64,000 bases of DNA from contig NC_013061.1 in assembly GCF_000023825.1 (NCBI RefSeq), positions 2,976,001 to 3,040,000 on the forward strand, in the 5' to 3' direction. The position numbers were made by a program, and so were the translations under genes. The notes under the pieces are model-generated. The model searched no databases. It was given only the letters and a program-made list of their open reading frames with translations, and was not told the DNA's origin. The stretch is from Pedobacter heparinus DSM 2366. GTDB lineage: Bacteria; Bacteroidota; Bacteroidia; Sphingobacteriales; Sphingobacteriaceae. Shown here piece after piece: positions 62,153 to 64,000 of the stretch (position 1 is the first letter of the stretch; each line of letters begins with the position of its first letter).

Positions 62153-62905
62153 ATGAACGAACTAACCGGAAAAACTGCACTTATAACCGGATCTTTAAGG
62201 GGTATAGGTAAAGGTATTGCCTTATGCCTGGCAGAAAAGGGGGCCAACATTATACTTAACGACCTGGCAGAAACCGATGATCTTCAGCAAACGGTTGACC
62301 AGATCAGGGCATTTAACCAGGAGGTTTATTTTAAAGCAGCAGATGTCAGTTTAAAAACAGATGTGGAAGCCCTTTTTTCCTTTATTAAAGCCCATATAGG
62401 TCAGCTGGACATCCTGATAAACAATGCGGGGACATCGCAGGCAAAAGACATTTTTGACATCAGTATTGAAGATTGGGACCATATTTTAAGCACCAATCTT
62501 AGCAGTTGTTTTCTATGCGCCAAAAATGCGATGGAAATGATGAAAGTACAACAGAGCGGACGCATCATTAACATCAGCTCAGTTGTTGGGCAGCAAGGCG
62601 CATTGTATGGTCATGCTCATTATGCGGCCAGTAAGAGCGCCATTTTAGGCCTTACCAAAACATTGGCCAGAACAGGCGCCCCCTTCGGAATCAGGGTAAA
62701 TTGTATTGCACCCGGTATCATAGAAACTGATCTGCTAAATCAAACTCACGGAATTGAGGGGATTGCCAAGATAGCTGCTGGTGTGCCGCTCGGCATCGGA
62801 CAGCCACGTGATATAGGTTTGACAGCTGCATTCCTGGCAGGTGAAGGCGGCAACTACATTACCGGCGCTACCATAGATATCAACGGAGGGCTTTATTTCA
62901 GATAA
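62153..62905 (+). CDS. Short-chain dehydrogenase/reductase (SDR)
   Basis: 250 residues. NAD(P)-binding TGSLRGIG (12-19), NNAG (90-93), catalytic Ser142/Ser143 with Tyr157 and Lys161 (YAASK), and PGIIETD near 182-188. An acidic residue after the first strand pair (NDLAE, 36-40) favours NAD over NADP. It would oxidise a sugar or sugar-acid hydroxyl in the pathway. Last gene of the operon; a 210-bp intergenic region with an operator follows. Confidence 0.93.
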   Translation: MNELTGKTALITGSLRGIGKGIALCLAEKGANIILNDLAETDDLQQTVDQIRAFNQEVYFKAADVSLKTDVEALFSFIKAHIGQLDILINNAGTSQAKDIFDISIEDWDHILSTNLSSCFLCAKNAMEMMKVQQSGRIINISSVVGQQGALYGHAHYAASKSAILGLTKTLARTGAPFGIRVNCIAPGIIETDLLNQTHGIEGIAKIAAGVPLGIGQPRDIGLTAAFLAGEGGNYITGATIDINGGLYFR

Positions 62906-63016
62906 TATCACAAATTTTAAATGGTATTTATTGCTTAAATAGTAATATAAACACATTATATCAACCAAAATTATTATTAAATAATGTTTTTATTAAAATA
63001 TTCATATTAATTAAGA

Positions 63017-63052
63017 TATATATTGTATACAATATATAATTTATTAGGTTTG
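63017..63052 (+). promoter_or_regulatory. 22-bp palindromic operator plus -7 box of the second susC gene
   Basis: The 22-base palindrome (63017-63038) is base-for-base identical to the one at 58872-58893, again followed after 6 bp by TAGGTTTG (63045-63052), a TAnnTTTG box. The ATG lies 63 bp downstream of the box. Confidence 0.78.
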
Positions 63053-63115
63053 TAATACATTACCTGAAAGGCTGTTAAAACAAGCAGAGATTTTTTAAAC
63101 TAACCAAATATAAAT

Positions 63116-64000
63116 ATGTTACTTAAACCACTAAGGCTTTGTGGGCTTATTACTTTCAGGGTAATAATTTCCTGGGTATTACTGATGACTTTATCAATCC
63201 AAAGTAATGCTCAAAGCAGAAAAATTTCAGGTAAAGTGACCTCTGATGACAATGAACCGCTCTTTGGTGTCACCGTATTTGAAAAGGGTACTAAAACCGG
63301 GGCTACTACTGACGCCGACGGTAAATTTGTACTTACTGTTTCAAATGCAAACGCTACATTATCCTTCAGATATGTCGGCTACCAGTCAAGAGACATTCCT
63401 TTAAACAACAGAAATACCATAACGCTTGCGCTTAAAGCATTGGACAATGCCCTGAACGAAATTGTAGTTGTTGGCTACGGCACAACAACCCGGAAAGACC
63501 TGACAGGTGCTGTTGGCCAGGTCAAAATGAACGAATTTGAGAAAGCCCCAGTAAAATCATTCGATGAGGCCCTTGCGGGTCGCGTAGCCGGGGTACAGGT
63601 TTCAGGCGCTGATGGACAGCCTGGCGAAGTCAACACCATTGTAATCCGTGGTGCAGGTTCTATCACTCAGGACAACTCACCCCTATATGTCGTGGACGGC
63701 TTTCCACTGGAAGATGCAAACAACAATTCAATAAACCCAGCTGATATTGAATCTATTGATATCCTGAAGGACGCATCGGCTACAGCCATATATGGCGCAA
63801 GAGGTGCAAATGGGGTCATCATCATTACCACCAAAAGAGGAAAAGCAGATGAGCCCGTGATCGCTTATAATGGTTACTACGGTTTTCAGAAAAACACGAA
63901 GACCATAGACCTGATGAATCCTTATGAATTTGTAAAATACCAGCTGGAGCTCGATCAGGCAAATGCGACTACCACTTACCTGAGCAATGGAAAAACGCTG
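63116..64000 (+). CDS. SusC/RagA TonB-linked receptor, 3' end beyond window
   Basis: A frame from the ATG at 63116 runs open to the right edge (295 codons). Signal peptide about 1-38 (LSIQSNAQSR), carboxypeptidase-regulatory-like domain (about 40-115: KISGKVTSDDNEPLFGVTV), then the plug with RVAGVQVSG (about 156-164), and the RagA signature ILKDASATAIYGARGANG with VIIITTKRG. A susD gene is expected just downstream. Controlled by the same operator as the sugar-acid operon, it probably imports the glycan or sugar acid precursor that operon consumes. Confidence 0.95.
   Translation, partial: MLLKPLRLCGLITFRVIISWVLLMTLSIQSNAQSRKISGKVTSDDNEPLFGVTVFEKGTKTGATTDADGKFVLTVSNANATLSFRYVGYQSRDIPLNNRNTITLALKALDNALNEIVVVGYGTTTRKDLTGAVGQVKMNEFEKAPVKSFDEALAGRVAGVQVSGADGQPGEVNTIVIRGAGSITQDNSPLYVVDGFPLEDANNNSINPADIESIDILKDASATAIYGARGANGVIIITTKRGKADEPVIAYNGYYGFQKNTKTIDLMNPYEFVKYQLELDQANATTTYLSNGKTL

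Noticed and set aside
62960..62995. Terminator after the SDR gene
   Set aside because: Only an A/T-only inverted repeat (ATTATT/AATAAT) with a short T-run is seen; too weak to call.
1..64000. tRNA, rRNA, insertion sequence or prophage
   Set aside because: No cloverleaf sequence, rRNA segment, transposase motif or phage gene was recognised in any intergenic region or frame.

Overview
The window looks like chromosomal DNA of a Bacteroidota bacterium, most likely family Sphingobacteriaceae and Pedobacter-like. Evidence: two SusC-type TonB-linked receptors with a SusD lipoprotein, GLPGLI and PorP/SprF families, a type IX secretion (T9SS) type B sorting domain, a DUF2795 protein, and -7 promoter boxes of the Bacteroidota form TAnnTTTG. 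The genus is an inference; no rRNA or tRNA gene is visible.

Layout. (1) 1-9362, all minus strand: a polysaccharide utilisation locus running susC, susD, two surface lipoproteins with discoidin-like domains, a GH43-type enzyme, and a glycosidase cut by the left edge. A 21-bp-arm hairpin separates the binding proteins from the enzymes. (2) 9768-15538, plus strand: the four-gene ligase-associated DNA repair cluster (exonuclease, ATP-dependent ligase, Lhr-type helicase, PdeM/MPE phosphoesterase), tightly packed or overlapping. (3) 15541-18875, minus: CDF metal exporter, Nudix hydrolase, bioA and a ferritin-like di-iron protein, an overlapping operon. (4) 18989-30678: housekeeping genes on both strands (aspartate aminotransferase, queA, ispD, cobalamin adenosyltransferase, ABC ATPase, gatC, acyltransferase, trpS, deoxynucleoside kinase, kdsB), an ABC permease, lipoproteins, and two small genes (a 53-aa membrane protein and a DUF2795 protein). 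(5) 30679-34773: a 546-bp intergenic region with a striking direct/inverted repeat cluster, then an outer-membrane beta-barrel receptor and a GLPGLI protein. (6) 34930-43787: pyrG, yidC, an S9 peptidase, an M14 carboxypeptidase, and an SpmAB-like membrane protein. (7) 43857-57162, minus: a 3793-residue surface adhesin with 28 near-identical 80-residue Ig-like repeats and a T9SS type B C-terminal domain, followed by a PorP/SprF partner and a TonB protein. (8) 57785-64000, plus: a small membrane protein, a GntR/FCD regulator, then an UlaG-like metallo-hydrolase, enolase-superfamily dehydratase, MFS transporter and SDR dehydrogenase, and the start of a second susC.

The most interesting signal is in region 8. 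An identical 22-bp perfect palindrome, core ATTGTATACAAT, lies exactly 6 bp upstream of a TAnnTTTG box both before the catabolic operon (58872-58893) and before the second susC (63017-63038). A degenerate copy precedes the GntR gene. This predicts a self-contained sugar-acid regulon covering outer-membrane uptake, inner-membrane transport and catabolism. Other points of note are the higher-order (720 and 960 bp) structure of the adhesin repeat array, a terminator that doubles as the ispD promoter, and the coupling of a di-iron protein to bioA.
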